Source of the DNA: a virus
Virus record (IMG/VR): IMGVR_UViG_3300042987_001811
Location: 1 to 23,908 of that record
Direction: 5' to 3' (one strand)
Length of the DNA: 23,908 bases
The stretch's first letter is position 1, and every line of letters begins with the position of its first letter. The translations under genes were made by a program, and so were the position numbers. Shown here piece by piece: positions 1-8,434 of this stretch. The notes under the pieces were generated by a model. That model made no database searches and was not told the origin of the DNA. It worked only from the letters and a program-made list of their open reading frames with translations.

Positions 1-54
1 ACTGGCAAGGAAAGGAGCAGATGCAACAGCAACTGCGAAAGCGGATTTAAACAT
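1..54 (-). CDS. 5' end of a gene with a signal-peptide-like N-terminus (partial)
   Basis: Only the first 18 codons lie in the window; the gene continues past the left edge. The visible peptide has a lysine at position 3 followed by a run of small hydrophobic residues (AFAVAVASAPFLAS), which looks like the start of a Sec signal peptide. A GAGGT ribosome binding site stands about 6 bases before the ATG. A T4-type late promoter lies about 115 bases upstream, so the product is probably made late in infection and may be a virion or exported surface protein. The family cannot be told from 18 residues. Confidence 0.7.
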   Translation of the reverse strand, partial: MFKSAFAVAVASAPFLAS

Positions 55-100
55 AATAGTACCTCTATAATTTTCTCGCAGAGTTTACCTGCGGATGTAA

Positions 101-118
101 GGAGTTTCGACTAACTCC
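101..118 (-). other. Leader hairpin between late promoter and partial gene
   Basis: A perfect 6-bp inverted repeat (GGAGTT, 6-base loop, AACTCC) lies in the untranslated leader of the left-edge gene. CTCGC at 75-79 and GCGAG at 137-141 could pair around it as an outer stem. No T-run follows on the minus strand, so a terminator is unlikely. It may stabilise or tune the late transcript. The stem is short, so chance is possible. Confidence 0.35.
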
Positions 119-166
119 GTTTATTCACGTAACGTAGCGAGTATTTGAGGCATTGTCACGTCAATG

Positions 167-174
167 TATTTATA
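167..174 (-). promoter_or_regulatory. T4-type late promoter TATAAATA
   Basis: The minus strand reads TATAAATA exactly, the T4 late promoter consensus recognised by the gp55 sigma factor with the gp33/gp45 system in T4-like phages. It lies 22 bases past the stop codon of the GT25 gene and points into the left-edge gene. Its place in a true intergenic gap makes it more credible than a chance match in AT-rich DNA. Transcription would start about 10-12 bases downstream, giving a leader of roughly 100 bases. Confidence 0.7.
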
Positions 175-196
175 TTAACACTGGTATGAACTTGTG

Positions 197-1006
197 TCAA
201 GTGCCTTGTTGGTTTACCGAACTTTCTGTTATCCGACCCAAATATGGATCATAATTCATATATTCTCGTATATCAATAGAAGCACCTGTTTGTTGCCAAA
301 AATTAGATAAAGCATCATAATTTCCTTTATGGAAGGCATTAATATGTTCTGGGTGTATAGAAGAACCCAACTCAATTCTATAAAGAACAAGTGGAATTGA
401 GTAAGTATTGCCTGAATTATAAATTAAATCGTCTGCAACTGGACGTGGTTTTACTCCATTATCTAATTTATATTTTTCTCCACGAACATGAAACTTCAAA
501 AGTTTTTCAGCATGATGGCGATTGATTAAATAACAAGCAGTGGAAAAATCATTTACAAATCTCTTATGAAGTTTCACATGAATATCGCCAGTACAAATAA
601 TAGCAATTTGAACTACATCCCAATCATAAGGAATTTGTGAATAAAAATCTTGCCAAGTAAAGTTCCAATATTTGACTAAATCCAAATTACAATCATCTTC
701 CATAATGATTGCATATGGACTATCTGATGTTTCATACCAGTGTTTGATTGCTTTAAGATGTGACGTAATGCATCCAATCTCACCAGAGGTCATCATTTCT
801 GGGTATCTGCCAGTAATAATATTACCTAAATCATCCTCTCTGCCATCATAAGCAGAGATGCGAGTATAATTTTCAATTTCCCAATACTTAAATTGATTTT
901 CCATATATTCTTTTCTCTCTGGTTGTCCGTCGAGATTAAGATAATAAATTGGTCCTATTCCTTTAAGTTTATAAATTGATTTGTTTTTATCTACAAGTTC
1001 ATTCAT
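197..1006 (-). CDS. GT25-family glycosyltransferase (LPS type)
   Basis: A 269-residue protein with the features of glycosyltransferase family 25, a family that includes LPS galactosyltransferases and collagen glycosyltransferases. The N-terminal strand IYYLNLDGQPER is at residues 20-31, the conserved GEIGCITSHLKA segment at 75-86, and the IMEDD acidic motif, expected to bind metal and the nucleotide sugar, at 101-105. The enzyme is expected to add a hexose to a lipo-oligosaccharide or protein-linked acceptor; the exact donor cannot be read from sequence. Its ATG overlaps the stop of the dehydrogenase gene as ATGA (1003-1006). It is the last gene of the long glycan operon. Confidence 0.85.
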   Translation of the reverse strand: MNELVDKNKSIYKLKGIGPIYYLNLDGQPERKEYMENQFKYWEIENYTRISAYDGREDDLGNIITGRYPEMMTSGEIGCITSHLKAIKHWYETSDSPYAIIMEDDCNLDLVKYWNFTWQDFYSQIPYDWDVVQIAIICTGDIHVKLHKRFVNDFSTACYLINRHHAEKLLKFHVRGEKYKLDNGVKPRPVADDLIYNSGNTYSIPLVLYRIELGSSIHPEHINAFHKGNYDALSNFWQQTGASIDIREYMNYDPYLGRITESSVNQQGT

Positions 1007-2115
1007 AAATTAATCCAAAATACCTCTTCGCATGGCACGCCAAATATAATTCTATCATCACATTGAGATTTTACATAGTCCTCAACAACATAAACTTTGT
1101 ATCCCTGATCTAATAGATCTAAACACAAACGATATTGTTGACTTTCTGTGAGAATATCAGTTCCTTCTTTATAAGAAATATAACCAAAACAGAATGGAAG
1201 ATTGTTTTCGTTTTTCTTAATGAAATACTCAGTCAAAAATCTTGCATGTTCATTATTAAATTCGTCTGTGGTTGCTCCCAGATTATATTCCAATCCAAGT
1301 TTTTTCGCATAAGCAGCGAAAGAACGATTGTCTCTTGGTAAGCACGGACCACCAAATCCATATCCATAATTTAAATACTTTGATCCAACACGAGTATCTG
1401 CACCAATTGCTTTCAGAACCGTTCCAATTTCAGATTCAAGTCCAGCAAGTGTCATCACTTCACCAACCATATTAGCATAACTGATTTTGGTTGTGAGGAA
1501 ACAATTAACTGCAAGTTTTACAAGTTCGGCAGCAGTCGTACTCATTGTATAAACATGAGGTTCTGTTACTTGAATTTTTGAATATATTTCTTTAATCGCA
1601 TCTAGGTGTTGTCCCTCTCCACCAATCAAAACCATATCAGCATGACGCAAATCTTTAATGATTGAACCTTGCGCGATAAACTCTGGGTTATAATACACAT
1701 CTACACCATAAGGATTCAGTTGTGTCTGGAACAATTCACAGTCACCAGGATTGGTCGTGCATCCAACAACAAAACTCTTATTATTCAGCGGAAACTCACA
1801 GGACTGAATATCAGTAACGACTTGCCAAACTGCGCTTACATCATAACTTCCGTCAGGCAGTGAGGGAGTTGGAACAAGTGTATAGATGATGTCTGCATAC
1901 TTAATCACCTCTATATTATCAAGTACCGCAGTGAAATTTTTTGCATCATCCAAAAGGTCTGCAACTTCTGGTTCGTTAGTTTTAATCATACGATTGTTGA
2001 GACCGATGATATAATCATCACGAACATCAGATACAACGACATCATATCCTGCTTGTTCTAACAGAAGAGCAAAGCAAATGCCAAGTCTTCCTGCGCCAAT
2101 AACTCCAATCTTCAT
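1003..2115 (-). CDS. UDP-glucose/GDP-mannose 6-dehydrogenase family
   Basis: A 370-residue NAD-dependent dehydrogenase that should oxidise C6 of a nucleotide sugar to a uronic acid, for example UDP-glucose to UDP-glucuronate. The Rossmann motif GAGRLG is at residues 7-12, the family lysine at about 200, and the catalytic cysteine C258 lies in GFGGPCLPRD. The C-terminal domain has the usual GYISYKEGTDILTES-type segment. The ATG at 2115 overlaps the upstream stop as ATGA; a TTG ten codons earlier is in frame but less likely. The protein is slightly shorter than many Ugd enzymes. It consumes NAD, which may relate to the NAD synthetase gene two genes upstream. Confidence 0.88.
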   Translation of the reverse strand: MKIGVIGAGRLGICFALLLEQAGYDVVVSDVRDDYIIGLNNRMIKTNEPEVADLLDDAKNFTAVLDNIEVIKYADIIYTLVPTPSLPDGSYDVSAVWQVVTDIQSCEFPLNNKSFVVGCTTNPGDCELFQTQLNPYGVDVYYNPEFIAQGSIIKDLRHADMVLIGGEGQHLDAIKEIYSKIQVTEPHVYTMSTTAAELVKLAVNCFLTTKISYANMVGEVMTLAGLESEIGTVLKAIGADTRVGSKYLNYGYGFGGPCLPRDNRSFAAYAKKLGLEYNLGATTDEFNNEHARFLTEYFIKKNENNLPFCFGYISYKEGTDILTESQQYRLCLDLLDQGYKVYVVEDYVKSQCDDRIIFGVPCEEVFWINL

Positions 2116-2885
2116 TTTAGTTTCGCGGTAATCAGTAAGTGCCAACCCAAGTTTTTCTCCAGGGTTCTAAACATTTCTGGTGGCATTTCGGCAAACCAAG
2201 GTTGCTTTACATACTCACCTCTCTTGTATTCATCAATCTGATAGGGGAAGATATGGTCCTGGTCGATAGACAGAACTTCATATCTATCCAACAATTCTAC
2301 CACATCTTCTTTGGTATAGGTATTCGCAATCGGACATCCATACTGGGCTTCTGGTTGATCCAGTCCAGCATCAATCATATAGTTTTTCCAAGAGTTCTTT
2401 GCATACAGCATAATCTTAAGAACACTGTTCTCATTCATATACTTTTTGATTTCAGAAACAATCTTTTCTGGATGCGGACTATGATGAATGACACCAAAAG
2501 AGTAAATCAAATCATAGGTTTCTACAGGAACAAATGAAGAAAGTTGCTCTGCATTGCCCAAATAAAATCTTCCAGGTTGATTATAAACATCAAACCTCTT
2601 CTCAGCCAAATTTAAACTTTCTTCTGACAGTTCCACACCAGTATAATCTGCACCATATGCTGCAAAGTTAATACCTACCGTTGCAAGACCGCAACCAACC
2701 TCTAGAACTTTTTTTCCTTGCCACTCTGAAAAGTTACTGAAAGAAACAATGTGTGGTTCTGCTTTAAATTTTTTAGCAGATACTTCATCAAAGTATTCCA
2801 GGGTTCCAACTTCTTTGCTGGAGTGGCGAATATTACAAGGTCTGTCGTTCCAAAACTTTTTTACGTCTTCGATTGTTGCCGTCAT
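2112..2885 (-). CDS. Class I SAM-dependent methyltransferase
   Basis: A 257-residue protein with a methyltransferase type 11 core: the glycine-rich SAM-binding motif LEVGCGLAT at residues 61-69, an acidic residue ending the second strand (GVELS), and GVIHHSPHP at 131-139, typical of this group. The N-terminus (KKFWNDRPCN) resembles methyltransferases in polysaccharide clusters. The acceptor is unknown; a sugar hydroxyl is the natural guess here. The ATG overlaps the NAD synthetase stop as ATGA (2882-2885). Confidence 0.85.
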   Translation of the reverse strand: MTATIEDVKKFWNDRPCNIRHSSKEVGTLEYFDEVSAKKFKAEPHIVSFSNFSEWQGKKVLEVGCGLATVGINFAAYGADYTGVELSEESLNLAEKRFDVYNQPGRFYLGNAEQLSSFVPVETYDLIYSFGVIHHSPHPEKIVSEIKKYMNENSVLKIMLYAKNSWKNYMIDAGLDQPEAQYGCPIANTYTKEDVVELLDRYEVLSIDQDHIFPYQIDEYKRGEYVKQPWFAEMPPEMFRTLEKNLGWHLLITAKLK

Positions 2886-3643
2886 AGTTTAAATGTAGGA
2901 ATAGGGAGCATTTTATGTTTGTTTTGGGTATTAAATTTCTCTAAAACTGCAACTGCAGGTCCAGTTCCAAGTTCCATTGCTTCTTCCAGTTCAGCGTATG
3001 AAACACCAATCTGGTCTTCATCTGTTCTGCCGTCTTCCCAGAGACCATCTGTTGGAGGTGCATTGATGATACGTTCATCTACACCAAGATGTTTTCCAAG
3101 TTCCCATACTTCAGTTTTATACAGATCTGCGATAGGAGCAATATCAACTCCACCGTCACCGTATTTAGTATAGAAACCAACACCATAATCCTCAACTTTA
3201 TTACCAGTTCCAACCACAATACCATTCACAGAACCAGCAATCTGATAGAGTGTTACCATCCGAAGACGCGACTTGGTATTTGCATTTGCAAGATTATTGT
3301 TGGTATATTTGGTGTCATCAGTCCACCAAGAAAGACTATGAACAAACTTATCATAGACACCGGACAGTTCTACACGAATACGGGTAACGTTTGGATACTT
3401 TGCTTCCAGTGCTTTCGTATAATCATCAGAAAGTTTATCATTATCGTGTGAAGAATGCAGTGGCATTGAGAGTACATATGTTGGTAGACCTGTTTCTGCA
3501 CATAAGGTTGACACAACCCCAGAATCAATACCACCAGAAACTCCAACTACAAATGCTTTGATGTTGGAGTTCTCCAAGACATAATCACTCAACCACTTGA
3601 CAATTTGACTTTTGAGTTTTTCGTAATCTGAAATGCGATTCAT
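2882..3643 (-). CDS. nadE: NH3-dependent NAD+ synthetase (NadE)
   Basis: A 253-residue N-type ATP pyrophosphatase that matches ammonia-dependent NAD synthetase, which amidates nicotinic acid adenine dinucleotide to NAD. The PP-loop SGGIDS is at residues 36-41, the NTKSRLRM segment at about 122-129, GTGNK at 145-149, and the diagnostic TKYGDGGVDIAP run at about 159-170. There is no glutaminase domain, so ammonia rather than glutamine is the likely nitrogen source. The ATG at 3643 gives an ATGA overlap with the upstream gene. An NAD-making enzyme in a glycan operon is unusual. The operon encodes several NAD(P)-dependent enzymes, which suggests cofactor supply; a neofunctionalised amidating enzyme acting on a sugar acid cannot be excluded. 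Confidence 0.85.
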   Translation of the reverse strand: MNRISDYEKLKSQIVKWLSDYVLENSNIKAFVVGVSGGIDSGVVSTLCAETGLPTYVLSMPLHSSHDNDKLSDDYTKALEAKYPNVTRIRVELSGVYDKFVHSLSWWTDDTKYTNNNLANANTKSRLRMVTLYQIAGSVNGIVVGTGNKVEDYGVGFYTKYGDGGVDIAPIADLYKTEVWELGKHLGVDERIINAPPTDGLWEDGRTDEDQIGVSYAELEEAMELGTGPAVAVLEKFNTQNKHKMLPIPTFKL

Positions 3644-4497
3644 AAAACAATCCAATCGGGACAATAAAGGTCTTTGGTATCTTTGTTGGCATATGCAGGA
3701 CCAAACCACATACGAGGAGAAATCACTTTTTTATTTGGGTTGGCGATTAACCAAGCTCCCCACCAACTCATAGAACTATTAGCAATAATAGCATGAGAAC
3801 ACAGAGACATCAAGCATAGATCAGAATATGGAAGATAGGAACCATCATCATATTTGTCTTGTGGTTCTGAAATAAAAAATCTATCTGCAGCAAAAAATTC
3901 CTGCTCCTTTACCCAATCACAACTGTCCGAAAATACAATCACTGGTTGGTTATCATCAAACTCTTCCAGTGCTTTCTCATAATATTCAATCGTTTGCACT
4001 GGGTGTTGATCAGAGCAATTTACATATGCCCATTTAAATCCACGAGGATCAACTAAGTTAGGATCCCCCCGCCTAACGTGAAGCATGATTGGTTCTTGAT
4101 TTTTAAACTCAGAAATAAATTCTTTGCAAGGTTCTAAGTGCTCATCATGAAAAACAAAGTCCTCACGGATTATATTAGAAATATGTTTGAAATATTTTTC
4201 GGACTGAAAAAATCCGTGCAAACTTACATTATCTGGGCAGTTCTCAAAAAGTTCCTCATCAAAATGAAAAAATCTTTCTTGAACATATTGATAATCATCA
4301 ATGAACTTTAAGTTTTCTTCTTTTATGGAGTTTAACTTAAAGCATTGATGAAGACTATAATTTTCTATACCAGTTCTATGAAAGGGAGGAATACACCAAT
4401 TATAGTTGTGCTTTGCTGCAATTCCACGAAGAGCAGCATATTCAAACATTTGATTTCCAAGTCTCCCCAGATTTCCGATTTGATTAAATGCTAACAT
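3640..4497 (-). CDS. GT11-family fucosyltransferase
   Basis: A 285-residue protein with the hallmarks of glycosyltransferase family 11 (alpha-1,2-fucosyltransferases using GDP-L-fucose). GRLGNQMF at residues 11-18 is the N-terminal motif, HVRRGD at 140-145 is the GDP-sugar-binding motif, and NSSMSWWGAWL at 240-250 is the C-terminal motif. It is clearly related to the GT11 encoded at 6046-6852, so duplication followed by divergence is likely. The start overlaps the upstream gene by 14 bases. The operon also encodes GDP-L-fucose synthase, so donor and transferase are supplied together. Confidence 0.92.
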   Translation of the reverse strand: MLAFNQIGNLGRLGNQMFEYAALRGIAAKHNYNWCIPPFHRTGIENYSLHQCFKLNSIKEENLKFIDDYQYVQERFFHFDEELFENCPDNVSLHGFFQSEKYFKHISNIIREDFVFHDEHLEPCKEFISEFKNQEPIMLHVRRGDPNLVDPRGFKWAYVNCSDQHPVQTIEYYEKALEEFDDNQPVIVFSDSCDWVKEQEFFAADRFFISEPQDKYDDGSYLPYSDLCLMSLCSHAIIANSSMSWWGAWLIANPNKKVISPRMWFGPAYANKDTKDLYCPDWIVL

Positions 4498-5299
4498 ATT
4501 TTTTTAGATAGTCTTGTTTTGAATAATACTCAAGTAACTGTTGTTTGTTCATCGTCTGGATTTTTTCCCATTCCTCCATGTTAGAAGTCATATGAGGATT
4601 ACTAAACCAAGAGTTTTCCCCCCTTGAATGTTCAAGATGATAAACATAGTTTTCTATTCTACCAACATTATAGTCCAAAGTTGTAAATCTGTAAAATCTT
4701 TCTTTATCCTCTGGAGCATATGCTTTAAAGTTTTCATTCTCCATTCCACCATCAATGTAGACTTGACGATTGAAAAACTGAACCCATCCAAAATCTGAAG
4801 TATGTAAATTAGAGTGTTGATCAAGATATGAAAAATCACTAGTCTGCAGAAAATGAGATACTATTTTATCGGTTGCTCTCACTTGTTTTTGATACATTCC
4901 TTGTCCGTATGGATAGATGACATCATGAGTATGATGTAGAATTGATTGATATGCCTCATAATATGAATTTAAAGGAAGTAGTACATCACAATCATAATTA
5001 ACTACAATTTCTGTGTCTGCAGCAACGATCATTTCATTCAGAACTTTCTGGCGATGAAATAATGGATCATTACTTTGTTCAAAGATATGATGAACATCTA
5101 CATCCACATCAACAATATCTTTCAGAATTGGTAAAGCATCTCTTTCAAAAACTGATTGGGCATCAACCTCTTTAATGATGATTTTTGTATCAAAGTTTTC
5201 TAAAAGAAATGCAGTTGTAGTAATGACGTTCCTCAATCTATCAGAGGATTCAATACGAATTGGAATAATGAAAGTTGCTTTTGTCAGATCAATTCTCAT
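4484..5299 (-). CDS. GT-A fold glycosyltransferase
   Basis: A 271-residue protein resembling GT2-like and galactosyltransferase C-domain enzymes. It starts with a beta strand (ATFIIPIRI), carries a DXD-like motif YDCDV at residues 102-106, and has a later acceptor-side segment with GMENENFKAYAPEDKE, as in GT7-type C-domains. The ATG at 5299, with an AGGA about 9 bases upstream, is preferred over an in-frame GTG at 5317. It overlaps the upstream gene by 11 bases. Donor and acceptor are unknown. Confidence 0.75.
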   Translation of the reverse strand: MRIDLTKATFIIPIRIESSDRLRNVITTTAFLLENFDTKIIIKEVDAQSVFERDALPILKDIVDVDVDVHHIFEQSNDPLFHRQKVLNEMIVAADTEIVVNYDCDVLLPLNSYYEAYQSILHHTHDVIYPYGQGMYQKQVRATDKIVSHFLQTSDFSYLDQHSNLHTSDFGWVQFFNRQVYIDGGMENENFKAYAPEDKERFYRFTTLDYNVGRIENYVYHLEHSRGENSWFSNPHMTSNMEEWEKIQTMNKQQLLEYYSKQDYLKKYVSI

Positions 5300-6053
5300 C
5301 TGGATATTTCCTACCACTCATACAAAATTCTTTATGTTTTTTTGTAATATAATCCAATTCTGATTGATTTACTAACCATCCACCCTCAGGGTGTTCAATA
5401 AAAGCATCGTATTGAATTCCACCAGCACTCATTCTTATTTCATGTTCTCTATTTGCAATCAAAATATCCCCAATAAAATGAGGCATACCATATTCAAATC
5501 TCATTCTATGATATAGTTCTGTATCAATTAAAAGTTTAATATTTTCATCCATATCAAGTTCATAACTATTAAGGACTGATAAACAGGATGGACTTCCAAG
5601 AAGATTTCTTCCTTCCAACATCATATCACACCATCTAGGTACACAATCTCTATGGGTTTCCATTCCATCAGTAGTGTGACTAAATCCATGGAACAACCAC
5701 TTACAGTTTGTTTCATCAAATGCATTTTTGATTTTTTCTAATGCTTGATTATGTACAAAGATATCATCCTGATAAATTAGTTTTAAAATTCTACCTTCAG
5801 CATTCTGCAATGCACAATTTGTATTTGATGATTGATAACCTCTATCGTTTTCATTACGAATATAAACAATCTCAAAATTGTGGTGTGTGGTCTGGCAAAA
5901 ATTAAATATTTTATCATCAACACTGTGATCGGAAATCACAACATCAAAATCTTGAAACGTTTGTTTTTCAATACTATCAAAGAGTTCAGAAAGAAACTGA
6001 ACTCCATTTCCTTTGTATTCATACGTTGGAATACAGATTGAAATTTCAGGCAT
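5289..6053 (-). CDS. GT2-family glycosyltransferase
   Basis: A 254-residue inverting GT-A glycosyltransferase of family 2. The protein opens with ISICIPTYEY, then the SDHS segment at residues 41-44 (where most GT2 proteins have SDDGS), and the metal-binding QDD at 95-97 within LIYQDD. No membrane segments are seen, so it should act on the cytoplasmic side on a lipid- or protein-linked acceptor. It overlaps the GT11 gene upstream by 8 bases. The sugar transferred cannot be predicted. Confidence 0.85.
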   Translation of the reverse strand: MPEISICIPTYEYKGNGVQFLSELFDSIEKQTFQDFDVVISDHSVDDKIFNFCQTTHHNFEIVYIRNENDRGYQSSNTNCALQNAEGRILKLIYQDDIFVHNQALEKIKNAFDETNCKWLFHGFSHTTDGMETHRDCVPRWCDMMLEGRNLLGSPSCLSVLNSYELDMDENIKLLIDTELYHRMRFEYGMPHFIGDILIANREHEIRMSAGGIQYDAFIEHPEGGWLVNQSELDYITKKHKEFCMSGRKYPDEN

Positions 6054-6852
6054 CTAATCTCTCCCATTCTTCGGGTATTAGATCACTGTCATCCAGACTT
6101 GCTTGTGGTCCAAACCAAGATGCAGGTGCAATTACCTTTTTACTATCTGCCAACCAAGCACCCCACCAACTAAAAGTGCTGGCAGCAATAATATGATACT
6201 GACACATTGACATCAAGCACATATCGTGAATGTTATCACTTGCTTCAGAGATTAAAAACCTATCATCTGAAAAGAGTTCTTGTGTTTTGCACCACTCTGG
6301 TTCATCAGAAAAAACAATTACAGGCAGATCGGCAGGAAGTTTTGCAAGTGCTTTGGTAAAGTAATCATCTGTCTGAAGATAGTGATACTTTTGTTTTACA
6401 ACTTGATCAGTCCTACGAACGTGCAAAGAGATTGCCTCTCCATCAGGAATAATTTGGTCATAGATTTCTTTACAAGTATTCCAGACATCATCACGCCAAA
6501 TGAAGTCTTTACGAATTTCAGTCTCAATATGTTTGAAATATTTTTCTGATTGAAGATATCCATAAAGATTTACATTATCCTCACAGTTCTGGAACAGGTT
6601 TTCATCAAAATTAAAACTTGCTTCTTCACGATATGGTGCAGGAAACAAGTTTACTTCTTTAACTGATGACAATTGAAATGCCATAAAGAGTTTGTGTTGG
6701 TTCTCTTCATCATTAAACTCTTCGTCATTTACTGGACCTGGAGGAATACAGAAATCAAATCCACGATTTGCAGCAATTCCTTTTGTTGATGCATATTGAA
6801 ACATCTGGTTTCCCAGACGACCATTTTTACCGAGATGATTATGTCCGATCAT
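6046..6852 (-). CDS. GT11-family fucosyltransferase (second copy)
   Basis: A 268-residue GT11 enzyme with GRLGNQMF at residues 11-18, HVRRTD at 144-149 and ASTFSWWGAWL at about 224-234, ending the domain with a segment that includes ASWFGP. It shares the layout and many residues of the GT11 at 3640-4497 (for example QSEKYFKHI in both), but its arginine motif ends in TD rather than GD. The pair probably adds fucose, or a GDP-L-fucose analogue, at two sites. The ATG overlaps the upstream stop as ATGA. Confidence 0.92.
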   Translation of the reverse strand: MIGHNHLGKNGRLGNQMFQYASTKGIAANRGFDFCIPPGPVNDEEFNDEENQHKLFMAFQLSSVKEVNLFPAPYREEASFNFDENLFQNCEDNVNLYGYLQSEKYFKHIETEIRKDFIWRDDVWNTCKEIYDQIIPDGEAISLHVRRTDQVVKQKYHYLQTDDYFTKALAKLPADLPVIVFSDEPEWCKTQELFSDDRFLISEASDNIHDMCLMSMCQYHIIAASTFSWWGAWLADSKKVIAPASWFGPQASLDDSDLIPEEWERLDA

Positions 6853-7523
6853 AGTTTTGTACCTTCAGGAAGAAAGAAATGAAATCCAAATGGGGTGATG
6901 CCTTGAGTTTCTGGGAGTGGTCGTTCGTGTGAAAATCTTGCTGCGACTTCTAGTGGAGCAATTTTACAACCAAGTGCTTCGTAAATGTGTCGGTTATGAA
7001 CACAGATGTTACCGTCTTCAGATGTAAAACCAACGTTCATGTGCTTGTAGAAGTCTCCCCAATTCACATCAAAGTGAATGTATGCATGTTTAGGAACGTC
7101 AAGTAACTTTTTACTACGGAAAGAAAATCCACCATTACCAACACGATGTTGCTTACCCCAAGGGTCAATGTAGGCATCAGGAGACTCAGACCAAGGAGCG
7201 CCAATGTAATCATAATTAAACCAGTCATCATCCCATTTATCTGGATTAATCACAAATCCATCAGGTTGTATCAACAAACAATAGTCAGTGTCAATGTGAT
7301 TAGTTAGATTATACAAACAGTAGTAATTATAGTCGTGAATAGACTTGATTTCGTAGCACTTAGAAAACTCAATACCTTCAGGAAGATTACCTGGATCTTC
7401 GTGAGTAATCAGTTTAACTGCACCAAAGTTAATACCTCTCATGCTATACTGAAGAACCTTAATAGCGTCTTGGACTTTATTAGATGAAATGCAAAATAAT
7501 GTTACGTTTGGTAGTTCAATCAT
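6849..7523 (-). CDS. DUF5672-type putative glycosyltransferase
   Basis: A 224-residue protein whose motifs match the DUF5672 group found in glycan clusters: QPDGFV at residues 86-91, YDYIGAPW at 104-111, VGNGGFSFRS at 128-137 and EDGNICVHNR at 169-178. The QPDG segment sits where GT-A enzymes keep their metal-binding aspartates, so a glycosyltransferase role is likely, though the family lacks a firm biochemical assignment as far as I know. Both junctions are ATGA overlaps with fucosyltransferase-fold genes. Confidence 0.8.
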   Translation of the reverse strand: MIELPNVTLFCISSNKVQDAIKVLQYSMRGINFGAVKLITHEDPGNLPEGIEFSKCYEIKSIHDYNYYCLYNLTNHIDTDYCLLIQPDGFVINPDKWDDDWFNYDYIGAPWSESPDAYIDPWGKQHRVGNGGFSFRSKKLLDVPKHAYIHFDVNWGDFYKHMNVGFTSEDGNICVHNRHIYEALGCKIAPLEVAARFSHERPLPETQGITPFGFHFFLPEGTKL

Positions 7524-8434
7524 AAATCATCTCCATAAATGTTAGATACTTTTTTATATTCTTCCCACTCTACTCTACATTCATCAGGAGTAAACAGTTT
7601 CCCCTGCCGATCCATATAATGCGAAACAAAACTGTAAATACTACTTCCAAGAGACCACCAACCTTGAGAGCGGTTATGATCGAACCAATATTTAGGAGCA
7701 ATGCAATACTCCAGTTTTTCACTTAACCATAAAGGAAAACAAGCAAAAGTGGATGCCCCTGTGATCATATGTTTGCAGTTTTTATGTGCAACAAAATCCC
7801 AAGCAATATTTTTATGATATGCAGGATATTCAGGCAACATCTGATTGGCTGCGGCAAGATCATCGGTAACAATACAAAACTCCATCTTTTGGTTATATTC
7901 AACCATTCGATCAACTGCTTTTATCCAATATGACCTTGGTAACCAACATCCAGCGTTTCCAATGTTATCTCCACCTCTAAAATAGATAACACAAATATTA
8001 TCACCATACGTTTCATAATGTTCAACCTCTGGTTTAATTTTTAACCATTTCCTGACCAAATCAAAGTCTTCATAAAAATAATCCTCGGATTGAAATATTC
8101 CATCAATCTTCGTATTATCTTTGATTTTAAAGAGGTTTTTATCTGTTAACTGAAGATTTGTACCAAGACGAACACTTGTATCATAAGCATGAATGTACTC
8201 TCTATAGTAATGCTCAATACCTTCAGGAAGAGAAATAGGAGGTCCACCCTCAGGGCTTTCTCCACTTACAACTTCCTTTCCCATATCAACATCCAAAATT
8301 TCATATCCCTTCCATCTTTCTGGATGGGCAATACCAAAATCATATCCCAAACGATGGGCAAGCATTCTTGTAGTTACATAGGCAAAGAGTTGATTACCAA
8401 ACCCCTGTCCATTATACAATTCAGTGACTATCAT
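7520..8434 (-). CDS. Fucosyltransferase-fold (GT11-like) glycosyltransferase
   Basis: A 304-residue protein related to GT11 but more diverged. It keeps the N-terminal GQGFGNQLF at residues 9-17, a YFRGGD motif at 151-156 replacing HxRRxD, and GASTF at 226-230 followed by FPLWLSE in place of SWWGAWL. The mid-protein segment IFQSEDYF parallels QSEKYF of the two GT11 proteins. It probably uses a GDP-sugar donor; the second arginine of the motif is replaced by glycine, so donor binding or specificity may differ. ATGA overlaps occur on both sides. Confidence 0.78.
   Translation of the reverse strand: MIVTELYNGQGFGNQLFAYVTTRMLAHRLGYDFGIAHPERWKGYEILDVDMGKEVVSGESPEGGPPISLPEGIEHYYREYIHAYDTSVRLGTNLQLTDKNLFKIKDNTKIDGIFQSEDYFYEDFDLVRKWLKIKPEVEHYETYGDNICVIYFRGGDNIGNAGCWLPRSYWIKAVDRMVEYNQKMEFCIVTDDLAAANQMLPEYPAYHKNIAWDFVAHKNCKHMITGASTFACFPLWLSEKLEYCIAPKYWFDHNRSQGWWSLGSSIYSFVSHYMDRQGKLFTPDECRVEWEEYKKVSNIYGDDL

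Noticed and set aside
190-202. ACTTG-TGT-CAAGT inverted repeat over the GT25 stop codon as a terminator
   Set aside because: The stem is 5 bp, the loop 3 bases, and no T-run follows on the minus strand; too weak to call.
2139-2537. Plus-strand open frame of 132 codons
   Set aside because: It lies wholly opposite the methyltransferase gene, which has clear motifs; its translation shows no domain and no ribosome site. The same holds for the other plus-strand frames (for example 2751-3173 and 13188-13676).
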